Positions 1 to 6,937 of a stretch of 8,491 bases of DNA are shown piece after piece; within the stretch, counting starts at the first letter, position 1, and each line of letters starts with the position of its first letter. The notes under the pieces were generated by a model, which ran no database searches, was not told the origin of the DNA, and was given only the letters and a program-made list of their open reading frames with translations. The stretch is taken from assembly GCA_945871045.1 (NCBI GenBank), contig CAMBUC010000081.1, forward strand, positions 1 through 8,491, given 5' to 3'. This stretch comes from an uncultured bacterium (GTDB taxonomy: Bacteria; Bacillota; Clostridia; Lachnospirales; Lachnospiraceae). Position numbers and translations under genes: made by a program.

Positions 1-22
1 AAAAACCGGAATAGAAAAGATC

Positions 23-30
23 GGGGAGAG
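23..30 (+). promoter_or_regulatory. Ribosome binding site of trmN6
   Basis: GGGGAGAG lies 7 bases before ATG 38. It decides the start, because the reading frame has no stop upstream of it within the window. No promoter is visible in the 37 bases available, so transcription probably enters from an upstream gene. Confidence 0.65.
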
Positions 31-37
31 AGAACCA

Positions 38-823
38 ATGGCAGAGAGGACAGACAGCCTACAGAATCATAGTTCGCATCCTCAGGCAGAGGATCTGTTA
101 CAGCCCGGCGAGCGTCTGGATGACCTGCAGAGGAATGGTTATCGGATCATTCAAAGCGCCCATCGTTTTTGTTTCGGCATGGATGCGGTGCTGTTATCGG
201 GTTTTGCCCATGTGAAATCCGGTGAGCAGGTGCTGGATCTTGGAACCGGCACAGGAATCATTCCTATCCTTTTGGAAGCCAAAACACCCGGAAAGCATTT
301 CACCGGATTAGAGATCCAGGAGGAAAGTGCAGATATGGCCAGACGCAGTGTGCTTCTCAATGGCCTGAAGGATAAAGTAGAGATCGTGACAGGTGACATC
401 AAGGATGCTTCGACATTGTTTGGAGCATCTTCTTTTGATGTGGTCACAACGAATCCTCCATACATGATCGGTCAGCATGGCCTTCAGAATGCAGACGCGG
501 CAAAAACCATCGCAAGGCATGAGATCTTATGTACATTGGAAGATGTGATCGCACAGAGTGCAAAATTGTTAAAACCCCACGGACGATTTTACATGGTTCA
601 CCGCCCCTTTCGTCTGGTGGAGATCTTTTGCCTGATGCATCAGTATGGAATTGAGCCAAAGCGCCTGAAGATGGTTCATCCCTTTATGGATAAGGAGCCT
701 AATATGGTGCTCATCGAGGGGCTTCGAGGGGGAAATGCAAGATTGACCGTGGAGAAACCCATCATAGTATTTAAAGAACCCGGAGTTTATGCAGAGGAGA
801 TTACAGAGATTTATGGATACTAG
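38..823 (+). CDS. trmN6: tRNA1(Val) (adenine(37)-N6)-methyltransferase, TrmN6/YfiC/YabB family
   Basis: Class I SAM-dependent methyltransferase of 261 residues. By family it acts in the cytoplasm, placing a methyl group on N6 of adenine 37 in a valine tRNA. The SAM-binding motif I, LDLGTGTG, is at residues 66-73, and the N6-adenine methylase catalytic motif NPPY is at 139-142. The family opening PGERLDDLQRNG (23-34) and FCFGMDAVLLS (44-54) is intact. About 20 polar residues precede that conserved opening, a little longer than usual. ATG 38 is chosen because a GGGGAGAG site lies 7 bases upstream, although the frame stays open back to the window edge. It overlaps rsmI by 11 bases and probably shares its transcript. 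The yazA gene that separates these two in Bacillus subtilis is absent. The methyltransferase fold is certain; the exact target is inferred from the family. Confidence 0.9.
   Translation: MAERTDSLQNHSSHPQAEDLLQPGERLDDLQRNGYRIIQSAHRFCFGMDAVLLSGFAHVKSGEQVLDLGTGTGIIPILLEAKTPGKHFTGLEIQEESADMARRSVLLNGLKDKVEIVTGDIKDASTLFGASSFDVVTTNPPYMIGQHGLQNADAAKTIARHEILCTLEDVIAQSAKLLKPHGRFYMVHRPFRLVEIFCLMHQYGIEPKRLKMVHPFMDKEPNMVLIEGLRGGNARLTVEKPIIVFKEPGVYAEEITEIYGY
794..799 (+). promoter_or_regulatory. Ribosome binding site of rsmI inside trmN6
   Basis: GAGGAG lies 13 bases before ATG 813, within the last codons of trmN6. The spacing is long, so terminating trmN6 ribosomes (stop at 821-823) may help initiation. 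It supports ATG 813 over ATG 789. Confidence 0.5.
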
Positions 824-1667
824 CGGAACTTTATATTTATGTGCGACACCCATCGGTAATCTGGAAGATATCACCTACCGCGTCCTGCGCACGTTAAAGG
901 AAGTGGACCTGATCGCAGCGGAGGATACGAGAAATTCCATCAAACTGCTAAATCACTTTGAGATCCATACGCCGATGACAAGTTATCACGAATACAATAA
1001 AATAGATAAGGCTTATCAGCTGGTGGACCAGTTGCGTCAGGGAAAAAATATCGCGCTGATCACAGATGCCGGAACACCGGGTATTTCTGATCCGGGAGAA
1101 GATCTGGTACGCATTGCGCTGAAAGAGGGGATCCATGTGACTTCACTTCCGGGTGCGGCAGCTTGTATTACGGCACTTACCATGTCAGGACAGCAAACAA
1201 GACGGTTTGCCTTTGAGGCGTTTTTGCCCCGGGAGAAAAAAGAGCGGGCAAAAATATTGGAAGAGTTAAAGACAGAAACCCGCACGATCATTCTCTATGA
1301 AGCGCCCCATCATCTTATAGCGACTTTGGAAGAGTTACAGGAAGTGTTGGGAAACCGATCCATCTCTTTATGCAGGGAGTTGACCAAGAAGTATGAAGAT
1401 GTTCAGAAATCGACATTAAAAGATGTCCTATTATATTATAAAGACCATGAACCTCGGGGTGAATATGTCCTTGTAGTGGAAGGAAGGGATCGAAGGGAAA
1501 TGGAAGAGGAAGCCAGGGAAGCATGGGAGGAACTGACATTTTCTGAACATATGGCAATCTATGAAGCGAAGGAGATCCCCCGTAAGGAGGCTATGAAACT
1601 GGTGGCAAAAGACCGGGGGATCTCCAAGCGTGATGTCTATCAGGCGTTACTTTCGGAAGAGTCATAA
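813..1667 (+). CDS. rsmI: 16S rRNA (cytidine(1402)-2'-O)-methyltransferase RsmI
   Basis: 284 residues, the usual RsmI length. By family it 2'-O-methylates C1402 of 16S rRNA in the decoding centre, using SAM, alongside RsmH, which modifies the base N4. Tetrapyrrole-methylase-fold hallmarks are present: ATPIGNLED at residues 11-19, AAEDTRNS shortly after, DAGTPGISDPG at 85-95, and SLPGAAA at 111-117. The C-terminal half carries the RsmI-type FEAFLPREKKER stretch and ends in a charged helical tail. I start at ATG 813 rather than ATG 789 because the family begins directly with (S)GTLYL-ATPIGNLED. A GAGGAG site at 794-799 serves ATG 813, whereas ATG 789 has only a poorly spaced GGAG. The start lies inside the end of trmN6 (11-base overlap), suggesting translational coupling. 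The 3' end overlaps the opposing DUF885 gene by 28 bases. Confidence 0.95.
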   Translation: MDTSGTLYLCATPIGNLEDITYRVLRTLKEVDLIAAEDTRNSIKLLNHFEIHTPMTSYHEYNKIDKAYQLVDQLRQGKNIALITDAGTPGISDPGEDLVRIALKEGIHVTSLPGAAACITALTMSGQQTRRFAFEAFLPREKKERAKILEELKTETRTIILYEAPHHLIATLEELQEVLGNRSISLCRELTKKYEDVQKSTLKDVLLYYKDHEPRGEYVLVVEGRDRREMEEEAREAWEELTFSEHMAIYEAKEIPRKEAMKLVAKDRGISKRDVYQALLSEES

Positions 1668-3439
1668 TAGATTGGTAAATATTTTTGAATGATGGAAAAA
1701 GGTGCCGGACCGATTTCAAGCAGTGCCTGATGAAAGGATTTATCGTTGTAATCAGAGCCGAAACGGGTTTTGGCATCTTTTTTTAATTCTAAAAATTCCA
1801 GATAGCCCACATAGTATTTTAAATAATTTGCAGGAGCTTCTACTACAAGCTCATAAATATGGTCAGCGGCTTCAACATTTGAAATTCCAAAATCCGATAA
1901 AAATTCTAATACTATATCCCGATCCCATCCTTCCTTATGTACACCGATGTCAATGGAGGCATAAAGACTTAAAGTGGCGGAAGCATTTCGTTGTAGTGCA
2001 CGGGCCAATGTAGGATCCAGACCGGCATAGTCATAGGAAAGCATTTCCACATAGGTTGCCCAGCCCTCTGTATAGCCGCCGAAGTTTAAGATGTGTCTAA
2101 GAGGAAGGAAGTCCTGCCCGTAGGAACTGACCGTTTCGTAGAGATGTCCGGGGTAGCCTTCATGGGCAAGTGTGGTAAACAGTTCAAGATCTGTATGTTT
2201 GTAGGAAGGGTTAATGTAAATATTGTTTTCGTCTGTATCATCCATCGGCGCGGTGAGATAGAAGGCAGGCGAAAGATATTTCTGCATAGCCGGTTCCACG
2301 GTTTTCACTTCATAGGCATGATCAGGAAGGGACGGAAAATCTATCGTCATGCATTTCTTTAAATGTTCAAGCATCTCTTCAGGAGTCTCCCAGTTTAATT
2401 TCACATTTGTCATTTGAGACAAAATTGAAGGGTTATTTTTAATAATCTCTTCAATTTCGGACAGATCTGATTGTCTTTTTTCTGCGATCATCAGATCCAG
2501 TTCCTGCACTGTATGTGCGCTGGCGGTCAATTTTTTCACAAGATAAGAGTAATATGCATCGCCCTTTGGAAGATGGCAGAGTCCCCCTTCATTCCTTGAA
2601 GTTCCCCGTAAACGTATAAGGGCAGTTCGCAGTGAATCATAGGCAGGCACCATACAACTTTGGATCAGAGTCCCATGTTCCTGAATATATTCAGCACGAA
2701 GCTGATCTGAAAGATCCGGCACACGGGCGAGTTTTTCCGTAAAGGTTTCCGTCAGACAGGAAAATGCCGGCTGCGTAAGTTGGGAGGAAAGCTGAGAGAT
2801 GATCGCATCGGTTGCAAAGGTGGACATAAACAGTCCTTTAGAGGACTTTCGCTCCTCAAAATCAATGATCTGGGAAAAATAGTCGGGGGTGATGGCAAGT
2901 AAAGCCAGATAATCATCGATATCATCCCTGTTTCGGAACGTATATTCCGCAAGAAGAACGGGAAGTTCCGCCTGAATGCCGTTGATGGGGTTTAAAGGTT
3001 CATCATAATAATAGAACTCACAGCCTTCTTCGTTTTGTCTCAGTGTGTAGGTGAGAATATCATAGGTCAGTTGTTGATCCGTAGTCAGCGTTTGGTAGTC
3101 ATATCGCGCACAGGCAGCATTTATATTTTCGCAGCTCAGTTTGGTTTCCAGAATATCCTGTTCGTCTAATGAGCCCAGAGATACGCGGTAATGGTCGATT
3201 CCATAGTTTTTCGGATGTGCAAGCGTGTAATGGAGCCCGATCGTATCGGAAGATAACTGCTCCTGAAAGAGAAGTTCCGTGAATGCTTGAAAATCCGGCT
3301 GTTTTTTCTTTTGAAAAGAGGAAAAAGCAGACATACTGCCTGTAAAAAGTATGGCAAGGCATAGTCCCAGGCTCGCCAGCCGGATGGATACCTTTGTTTT
3401 TTTATGGAACAAATCTTTTTTTGCTATGAATTCTTTCAT
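1640..3439 (-). CDS. DUF885 family protein, probable exported or membrane-anchored zinc metallopeptidase
   Basis: 599 residues, typical of DUF885 proteins. The N-terminus has a lysine-rich segment followed by a hydrophobic stretch at about residues 18-40, fitting a signal peptide or membrane anchor. There is no lipobox cysteine, so it is not an obvious lipoprotein. The DUF885 hallmark HEGYPGH is at 426-432 (H426, E427, H432), followed by TEGWATYVE with E458 as the likely third metal ligand. These motifs resemble the gluzincin active site of M32-type carboxypeptidases. The family is therefore thought to be zinc peptidases, though the substrate is unknown. ATG 3439 has an AAGGA site 7 bases upstream. 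It is divergent from the 900-residue exported protein and shares its promoter region. Its 3' end runs into rsmI on the other strand. Family assignment is strong; peptidase activity is inferred from motifs. Confidence 0.88.
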   Translation of the reverse strand: MKEFIAKKDLFHKKTKVSIRLASLGLCLAILFTGSMSAFSSFQKKKQPDFQAFTELLFQEQLSSDTIGLHYTLAHPKNYGIDHYRVSLGSLDEQDILETKLSCENINAACARYDYQTLTTDQQLTYDILTYTLRQNEEGCEFYYYDEPLNPINGIQAELPVLLAEYTFRNRDDIDDYLALLAITPDYFSQIIDFEERKSSKGLFMSTFATDAIISQLSSQLTQPAFSCLTETFTEKLARVPDLSDQLRAEYIQEHGTLIQSCMVPAYDSLRTALIRLRGTSRNEGGLCHLPKGDAYYSYLVKKLTASAHTVQELDLMIAEKRQSDLSEIEEIIKNNPSILSQMTNVKLNWETPEEMLEHLKKCMTIDFPSLPDHAYEVKTVEPAMQKYLSPAFYLTAPMDDTDENNIYINPSYKHTDLELFTTLAHEGYPGHLYETVSSYGQDFLPLRHILNFGGYTEGWATYVEMLSYDYAGLDPTLARALQRNASATLSLYASIDIGVHKEGWDRDIVLEFLSDFGISNVEAADHIYELVVEAPANYLKYYVGYLEFLELKKDAKTRFGSDYNDKSFHQALLEIGPAPFSIIQKYLPIYYDSSESNA

Positions 3440-3446
3440 TTTACAT

Positions 3447-3451
3447 TCCTT
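3447..3451 (-). promoter_or_regulatory. Ribosome binding site of the DUF885 gene
   Basis: AAGGA on the minus strand sits 7 bases upstream of the ATG at 3439 and supports that start. Confidence 0.55.
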
Positions 3452-3478
3452 GTACTTTTTCTGAGACTATGCTAAAAT
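3450..3478 (+). promoter_or_regulatory. Possible sigma-A promoter for the 900-residue protein gene
   Basis: TTGTAC (3450-3455), a 17-base spacer and TAAAAT (3473-3478) on the plus strand. The -10 matches 5 of 6 consensus positions, but the -35 only 3 of 6. Transcription would start near 3485, leaving a leader of about 65 bases. It overlaps the minus-strand candidate, so both genes could not be fired at once. Confidence 0.35.
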
Positions 3479-3493
3479 AAAGCCCTAATTCAA
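3466..3493 (-). promoter_or_regulatory. Possible sigma-A promoter for the DUF885 gene
   Basis: On the minus strand TTGAAT (3488-3493) is followed after 16 bases by CATAGT (3466-3471), each matching the vegetative consensus at 4 of 6 positions. Transcription would begin about 20 bases before the start codon. It overlaps the candidate promoter of the opposing gene. This is a weak match made by eye. Confidence 0.3.
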
Positions 3494-3535
3494 TGTCTTT
3501 AAATTCTATGTTCCGAATCCTGAATGTATGAATAC

Positions 3536-3543
3536 AAGGAGGG
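3536..3543 (+). promoter_or_regulatory. Strong ribosome binding site of the 900-residue protein gene
   Basis: AAGGAGGG lies 6 bases before ATG 3550, a near-perfect Shine-Dalgarno that fixes the start. Its last two bases fall in one arm of a short inverted repeat, GAATCC (3515-3520) with GGATTC (3542-3547). Confidence 0.75.
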
Positions 3544-3549
3544 ATTCAA

Positions 3550-6252
3550 ATGTATCAACAAAAACCGATCTTTGCAGGGCGTATGTTATGTATGCTTGTG
3601 CTGTTCTTATCGGTTATTTTGATCCGGCCGCTGTGTACGGCAGCGGATGAAACGGATTTCTATCATGAAGGTCTGAAATTTGATTCCAATGGCAACCTTT
3701 TGATGACAACCAGAGATAAAAAAGCCAGCAGCAGTGTACGTTATAAAACGATCGGATGGATCGTAAAGAAAACGCCGCATGCGGTTGGAAGTGCGCAGAC
3801 AGTTCGTTTAAAGTTAGAACAAAACGGTGCATCTCGTGTGGATCCGACAGACCCGGACTATGTGTTCACGTATTTTAAATGCGAGAAATCGGTAATTTTT
3901 GCAAAAATAGGAGCTGCTTCTGAAGAATGGCAAAAAGAATTATATCTCAATGGTGGAACCGTCTATCTGGATGCGATCATGACTGTGGTGGAAGATGGTC
4001 GTGTGCTTGGTTCGATGGATGAGTCGGGTGTGTTACGGGGAGAAGTGTATACAACGGCTGCAGGAATCATGAATGCAAGAAACTGGGCAGATGCCCAGAC
4101 CCTTCGGACGCATTATAATAAAGCGGTTTCCTTTCCTCCCCTGCCGGAGTTTATGATTCCGGAAGATGGCTGGGAGGAAGAGGAAAAACTGCGTATCTCC
4201 TACGGAGAAAAGGAATGCAGGGAGTATAATTCGGTATGGATCCGGGCAGCAGAAAAGGAAGAGCCGGTCTTTGATGTGACGAAAGGAATTCCCACCGGTG
4301 AAAAAACTTATGTGTCAGGGCAGCTTCAAAAATATTATTATGATGGAACTTTAAAACGTCATTATGGGATGGCATCTGTTCCGGTAGAACTTCATGTAAC
4401 TTATACCTATCAATTGGAAACCGAGAATGGTACGGAAGAAAGATCCTTTACAACAACGGTGAAGTTTTCTGTCAATCGACCATATTCTTATTACCGTATC
4501 CATAAATTAAAGGTATATGGAGTGGACCATATTTCCGTAGAAAATAAATCAATTCCGGTCTTTCCATGGGAAAAGGACAATTTTAATCGGCCAAATATTA
4601 TTTTGGAACAAAATAGAAATAGTTATCTGATTATACCCGAATTTCAGGCTGCTGTTTATGGAGGTGATCTGACTACAGGAAACTGTATCAGTATGGAGGA
4701 ACTTCAGAATATAGCAGAAGCTACAGCCGGCAATGTACTGGTAAGGAATGATGCATTTACGGTAGACGGAGAAACGGTTCTGGATGGAAATTATTTCGAA
4801 AGAACGGCTCCGGAGCCTGTACAACTCAGTGGCGCAAGGCTGCAGGAATTTTCCGGGGATCTGATGACGATCCCGCATACAAAACGAAATGATACCTATG
4901 AAACCTATGCGGTTGCTGCTTATCGTGAGATCCTGCAGGGCGGAAGAAAAAACAAGACTGTGAAACACACAAATCCGGTGGTAGTTCATACACCAGTTGT
5001 ATGTAAAGGCGGGATCACAGACGATATTGCCCATAATCAGCAGATTACGCCAACTCAAAACTTTAGTCTCGTACTTGGCCGGAATTTTACAGTTGGTATC
5101 TCAACGTTTGGGACCCATAAAGATCAACCGGGGTATCAAACGAGGGATTACAGCAAATATACACAACTTCGTCAGATCTGTTTTCCCTTTGAAGTGTATG
5201 ATGGAACGGTGCACTATGAAAAGCAGACGTGGATCGATCTTCCGACAGAGCAAAAAACTTTTTATCTGCCCATCGGAGTACATGAGGGTGATTATCGGAT
5301 CAGATATCGGACCATCGCAAAAAATGCAGATGCCTTTCGGGGAGGAATGGATCAAAACGGTTATTTGGCAAATATGGAACTCTCCCAGTATGGCGCGTAT
5401 GATGAATTAACGGTTACGGTACTGGGACGTTTGTATGATCTGGCAGTCACAGATATTGTGGATTATCCCCGTTGGCGCAGTGTGTTTTATGAACCGCAGG
5501 GAGAAAAGAAGAATTTTGCCTTTTGGGTTGGAAAACGAAGTTTGGAGGGAACAGATTTTTCGATCAGACAGTCCCATGGAATCCTACCGATCCTTGCAGG
5601 TGATCATCCGTTCCAACGATCTTCCCGGGCAGTGGGGCTTGGTTATCGTGTGAAAATACAGTTAAAAACCATCGGAGATATGAGGGGAACCGAAGATTTT
5701 ATTGGATTAATCCCTTCCTATTACTATTTGTCACGGGATGGAAAAATCAGACAGCAAGTGCGTTTGTATGAGAAGAAGGATCTTACAGAGGTTGATCAAC
5801 CACTTATTTTAAATGCATCCCATCGCAGTTTTGTTTCGGTAAGGGAACGGAATGTGTCAGACCCGCAATTGTGTGATACATCGGTTCAAGTATGGGAAGG
5901 AGCATATCAGTTATCCCCGGATCTTTGTCTCGTAGATGCAAATGTAGATCTGGATCATTATATCAGGCAGCGCGGCGGGCGGATCAGCCCGAAAGATCCG
6001 GTGTTCCTTCGGGACGGATATCTGCTGGTACAATTCGAAGTACGAAGTTATACAAAGGATTTGGCACGTTTTAGTTATTCGAATAAGAAAAACGACGGGC
6101 GGGGCTATTGTAATATGTGGCTCACGCAGGGATTTGTCTATGACCGTGTGGACGGCTTCGGAAATCAGTTTACTTTTACCGATGGTGATTGTCTGCTTTT
6201 TGATACAAAGTATTCACTTCACAGTGACTATGAAAGTTGGGGCACCCATTAA
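3550..6252 (+). CDS. Large exported protein of unknown function (possibly DUF5704 type)
   Basis: 900 residues. It begins with a clear signal peptide: basic residues K5 and R11, a hydrophobic core at about 12-25, and a likely cleavage after T-A-A at 30-32. There is no lipobox and no further obvious membrane segment. I see no LPxTG sorting signal or SLH repeats, so it is probably secreted. The body is rich in Tyr, aromatic and alternating polar/hydrophobic residues, which suggests extensive beta structure. Recognisable-looking blocks are RYKTIGW (64-70), a segment beginning VYTTAAGIMNARNW downstream, and LYDLAVTDIVDYPRW from residue 628. From memory these recall the DUF5704 family of clostridial exported proteins, whose function is unknown, but I cannot confirm this. 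No catalytic motif is evident. It is divergent from the DUF885 gene and may be co-expressed with it. The ORF is intact with a strong RBS and ends 41 bases from spmB. Confidence 0.75.
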   Translation: MYQQKPIFAGRMLCMLVLFLSVILIRPLCTAADETDFYHEGLKFDSNGNLLMTTRDKKASSSVRYKTIGWIVKKTPHAVGSAQTVRLKLEQNGASRVDPTDPDYVFTYFKCEKSVIFAKIGAASEEWQKELYLNGGTVYLDAIMTVVEDGRVLGSMDESGVLRGEVYTTAAGIMNARNWADAQTLRTHYNKAVSFPPLPEFMIPEDGWEEEEKLRISYGEKECREYNSVWIRAAEKEEPVFDVTKGIPTGEKTYVSGQLQKYYYDGTLKRHYGMASVPVELHVTYTYQLETENGTEERSFTTTVKFSVNRPYSYYRIHKLKVYGVDHISVENKSIPVFPWEKDNFNRPNIILEQNRNSYLIIPEFQAAVYGGDLTTGNCISMEELQNIAEATAGNVLVRNDAFTVDGETVLDGNYFERTAPEPVQLSGARLQEFSGDLMTIPHTKRNDTYETYAVAAYREILQGGRKNKTVKHTNPVVVHTPVVCKGGITDDIAHNQQITPTQNFSLVLGRNFTVGISTFGTHKDQPGYQTRDYSKYTQLRQICFPFEVYDGTVHYEKQTWIDLPTEQKTFYLPIGVHEGDYRIRYRTIAKNADAFRGGMDQNGYLANMELSQYGAYDELTVTVLGRLYDLAVTDIVDYPRWRSVFYEPQGEKKNFAFWVGKRSLEGTDFSIRQSHGILPILAGDHPFQRSSRAVGLGYRVKIQLKTIGDMRGTEDFIGLIPSYYYLSRDGKIRQQVRLYEKKDLTEVDQPLILNASHRSFVSVRERNVSDPQLCDTSVQVWEGAYQLSPDLCLVDANVDLDHYIRQRGGRISPKDPVFLRDGYLLVQFEVRSYTKDLARFSYSNKKNDGRGYCNMWLTQGFVYDRVDGFGNQFTFTDGDCLLFDTKYSLHSDYESWGTH

Positions 6253-6293
6253 GTGACCTGTTTTAAGGCAATTGGGAATTACACATAAATCCT
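6253..6293. other. Convergent intergenic gap without a visible terminator
   Basis: These 41 bases separate the stop codons of the 900-residue protein gene and spmB. I find only 4-bp pairings, such as AATT around GGG, and no GC-rich stem followed by a T-run on either strand. Termination may be factor-dependent or extend into the opposing gene. Confidence 0.5.
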
Positions 6294-6821
6294 TTATATC
6301 ATCTGATACGCCAGTAGGATACTCATGATGATGCCGGAAAGGGTGGAGAGCAGCGCACATGGCAGCGTCCAGCGGGTTTTCTTAATCTTTACTGCCATAA
6401 AATAGACAGACAAGGTATAGAAAACGGATTCTGTGCAGCTAAGCATGATAGAAGCGCCTAATCCCTGCAATGAATCCGTCCCATATTGTTTAAAGATATC
6501 AAGTGCCAGCCCGGTGGCAGCAGAGGAGGAAAACAATTTTACAAAGCCCACAGACAGAAGTTCTGCCGGAAAATGGATCTCCCGGCAGATCGGAGCAAGC
6601 AAACCTGCAAACCATTCCATAAAGCCGCTGGCCCGTAAAATGCCAACTGCAACCATAAGTCCGATCAGTGTGGGAAGGATTTGCACAACGATCTTTAAAC
6701 CGCGTACTGCACCGTTGATAAATACATGATAGATGTCGCAGTTTGTTAATAACCCGTATCCGATGATCACAAATATGATCAGTGGAATGGCTGCATCCGA
6801 TAAAAAAAGCAAAAAAGACAT
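6294..6821 (-). CDS. spmB: Spore maturation protein SpmB
   Basis: 175 residues, close to the usual SpmB length of about 178. It is an integral membrane protein of the nucleoside-recognition (Gate) domain family. With SpmA it is needed for dehydration of the spore core and hence heat resistance in Bacillus and Clostridium; the molecular activity is not known. Family-like stretches include QILPTLIGLMVAVGILRASG, the FVKLFSSSAATGLALDIF segment, TESVFYTLSVYF and AVKIKKTRW. Hydrophobic segments lie near the N-terminus, around residues 40-60 and at the C-terminus. I start at ATG 6821, not the longer frame from 6881, because AAAGGGAG lies 6 bases upstream and the extra 20 residues are polar and unlike the family. 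Unusually, it diverges from spmA instead of following it. A sigma-K-like promoter lies upstream. Confidence 0.92.
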   Translation of the reverse strand: MSFLLFLSDAAIPLIIFVIIGYGLLTNCDIYHVFINGAVRGLKIVVQILPTLIGLMVAVGILRASGFMEWFAGLLAPICREIHFPAELLSVGFVKLFSSSAATGLALDIFKQYGTDSLQGLGASIMLSCTESVFYTLSVYFMAVKIKKTRWTLPCALLSTLSGIIMSILLAYQMI

Positions 6822-6827
6822 ACATGG

Positions 6828-6835
6828 CTCCCTTT
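6828..6835 (-). promoter_or_regulatory. Ribosome binding site deciding the spmB start
   Basis: AAAGGGAG on the minus strand, 6 bases before the ATG at 6821. The upstream in-frame ATG at 6881 lies within the divergent promoter region and would put 20 non-family residues on the protein. Confidence 0.7.
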
Positions 6836-6850
6836 GCCGGTACTTCGTAT

Positions 6851-6877
6851 TAATATATGAACGAATGGGGGAAAGGT
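6851..6877 (-). promoter_or_regulatory. Candidate sigma-K (or sigma-E) type promoter for spmB
   Basis: On the minus strand CACC (AC at 6876-6877) is followed 16 bases after the AC by CATATATTA (6851-6859). This fits the Bacillus sigma-K pattern mACm-N16-CATAnnnTA. Transcription would start near 6844, just ahead of the spmB RBS. The sporulation role of spmB makes a mother-cell sigma factor plausible. Assignment is by eye; sigma-E uses a similar -10. Confidence 0.45.
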
Positions 6878-6887
6878 GCATATATTA
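6861..6887 (+). promoter_or_regulatory. Candidate sigma-K (or sigma-E) type promoter for spmA
   Basis: On the plus strand AC (6861-6862) is followed after 16 bases by CATATATTA (6879-6887), again fitting AC-N16-CATAnnnTA. Transcription would start near 6894, giving a leader of about 45 bases. It almost completely overlaps the spmB promoter candidate on the other strand, so polymerase could occupy only one at a time. Confidence 0.45.
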
Positions 6888-6925
6888 AGAGAAAATGATT
6901 CCGTGAGGAATCCATACAAACAACA

Positions 6926-6937
6926 GGGGGGAGAGGG
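6926..6937 (+). promoter_or_regulatory. Ribosome binding site of spmA
   Basis: A purine run, GGGGGGAGAGGG, ends 2 bases before ATG 6940. The GGGAG core is at a normal distance and supports this start. Confidence 0.6.

Larger units (their letters stand above)
6850..6888. repeat. Perfect 10-bp inverted repeat in the spmB/spmA divergent region
   Basis: TTAATATATG (6850-6859) and CATATATTAA (6879-6888) are exact reverse complements separated by 19 bases, centred at 6869. The symmetry ends on both sides: the flanking bases and the first spacer bases do not pair. Each arm supplies the -10 element of an outward-facing candidate promoter. It could also be a regulator binding site. Confidence 0.75.

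Noticed and set aside
3..14. Possible tail of an upstream gene (frame reading K-P-E then a TAG stop)
   Set aside because: A PSP1-domain gene (yaaT type) often precedes trmN6 in Clostridia and this frame ends at a sensible distance from the trmN6 RBS, but three codons cannot support a gene call.
789..812. Upstream ATG 789 as the rsmI start
   Set aside because: It adds eight Arg/Gln-rich residues not found in the family and has a badly spaced GGAG, whereas ATG 813 fits both family alignment and the GAGGAG site.
1668..2400. Plus-strand frames opposite the 3' half of the DUF885 gene
   Set aside because: The minus strand carries the conserved HEGYPGH and EGW motifs; the plus-strand frames have no family features.
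4549..5058. 169-residue open frame on the minus strand inside the 900-residue gene
   Set aside because: It lies wholly opposite a well-supported coding frame, has no RBS of note, and its translation shows no recognisable domain; it is best explained as a shadow.
4997..5410. 137-residue plus-strand frame within the 900-residue gene
   Set aside because: Out-of-frame shadow with no start signal; the host frame is continuous across it, so there is no sign of a frameshift.
6847..6876. Sigma-F-like match GTATT-N16-GGGGAAAGG upstream of spmA
   Set aside because: The -10 part fits only partly, and the sigma-K-like reading matches better and explains both arms of the inverted repeat.
6822..6881. Longer SpmB starting at 6881
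   Set aside because: The added 20 residues are polar and not SpmB-like, they would be encoded in the promoter palindrome region, and a good RBS serves 6821.
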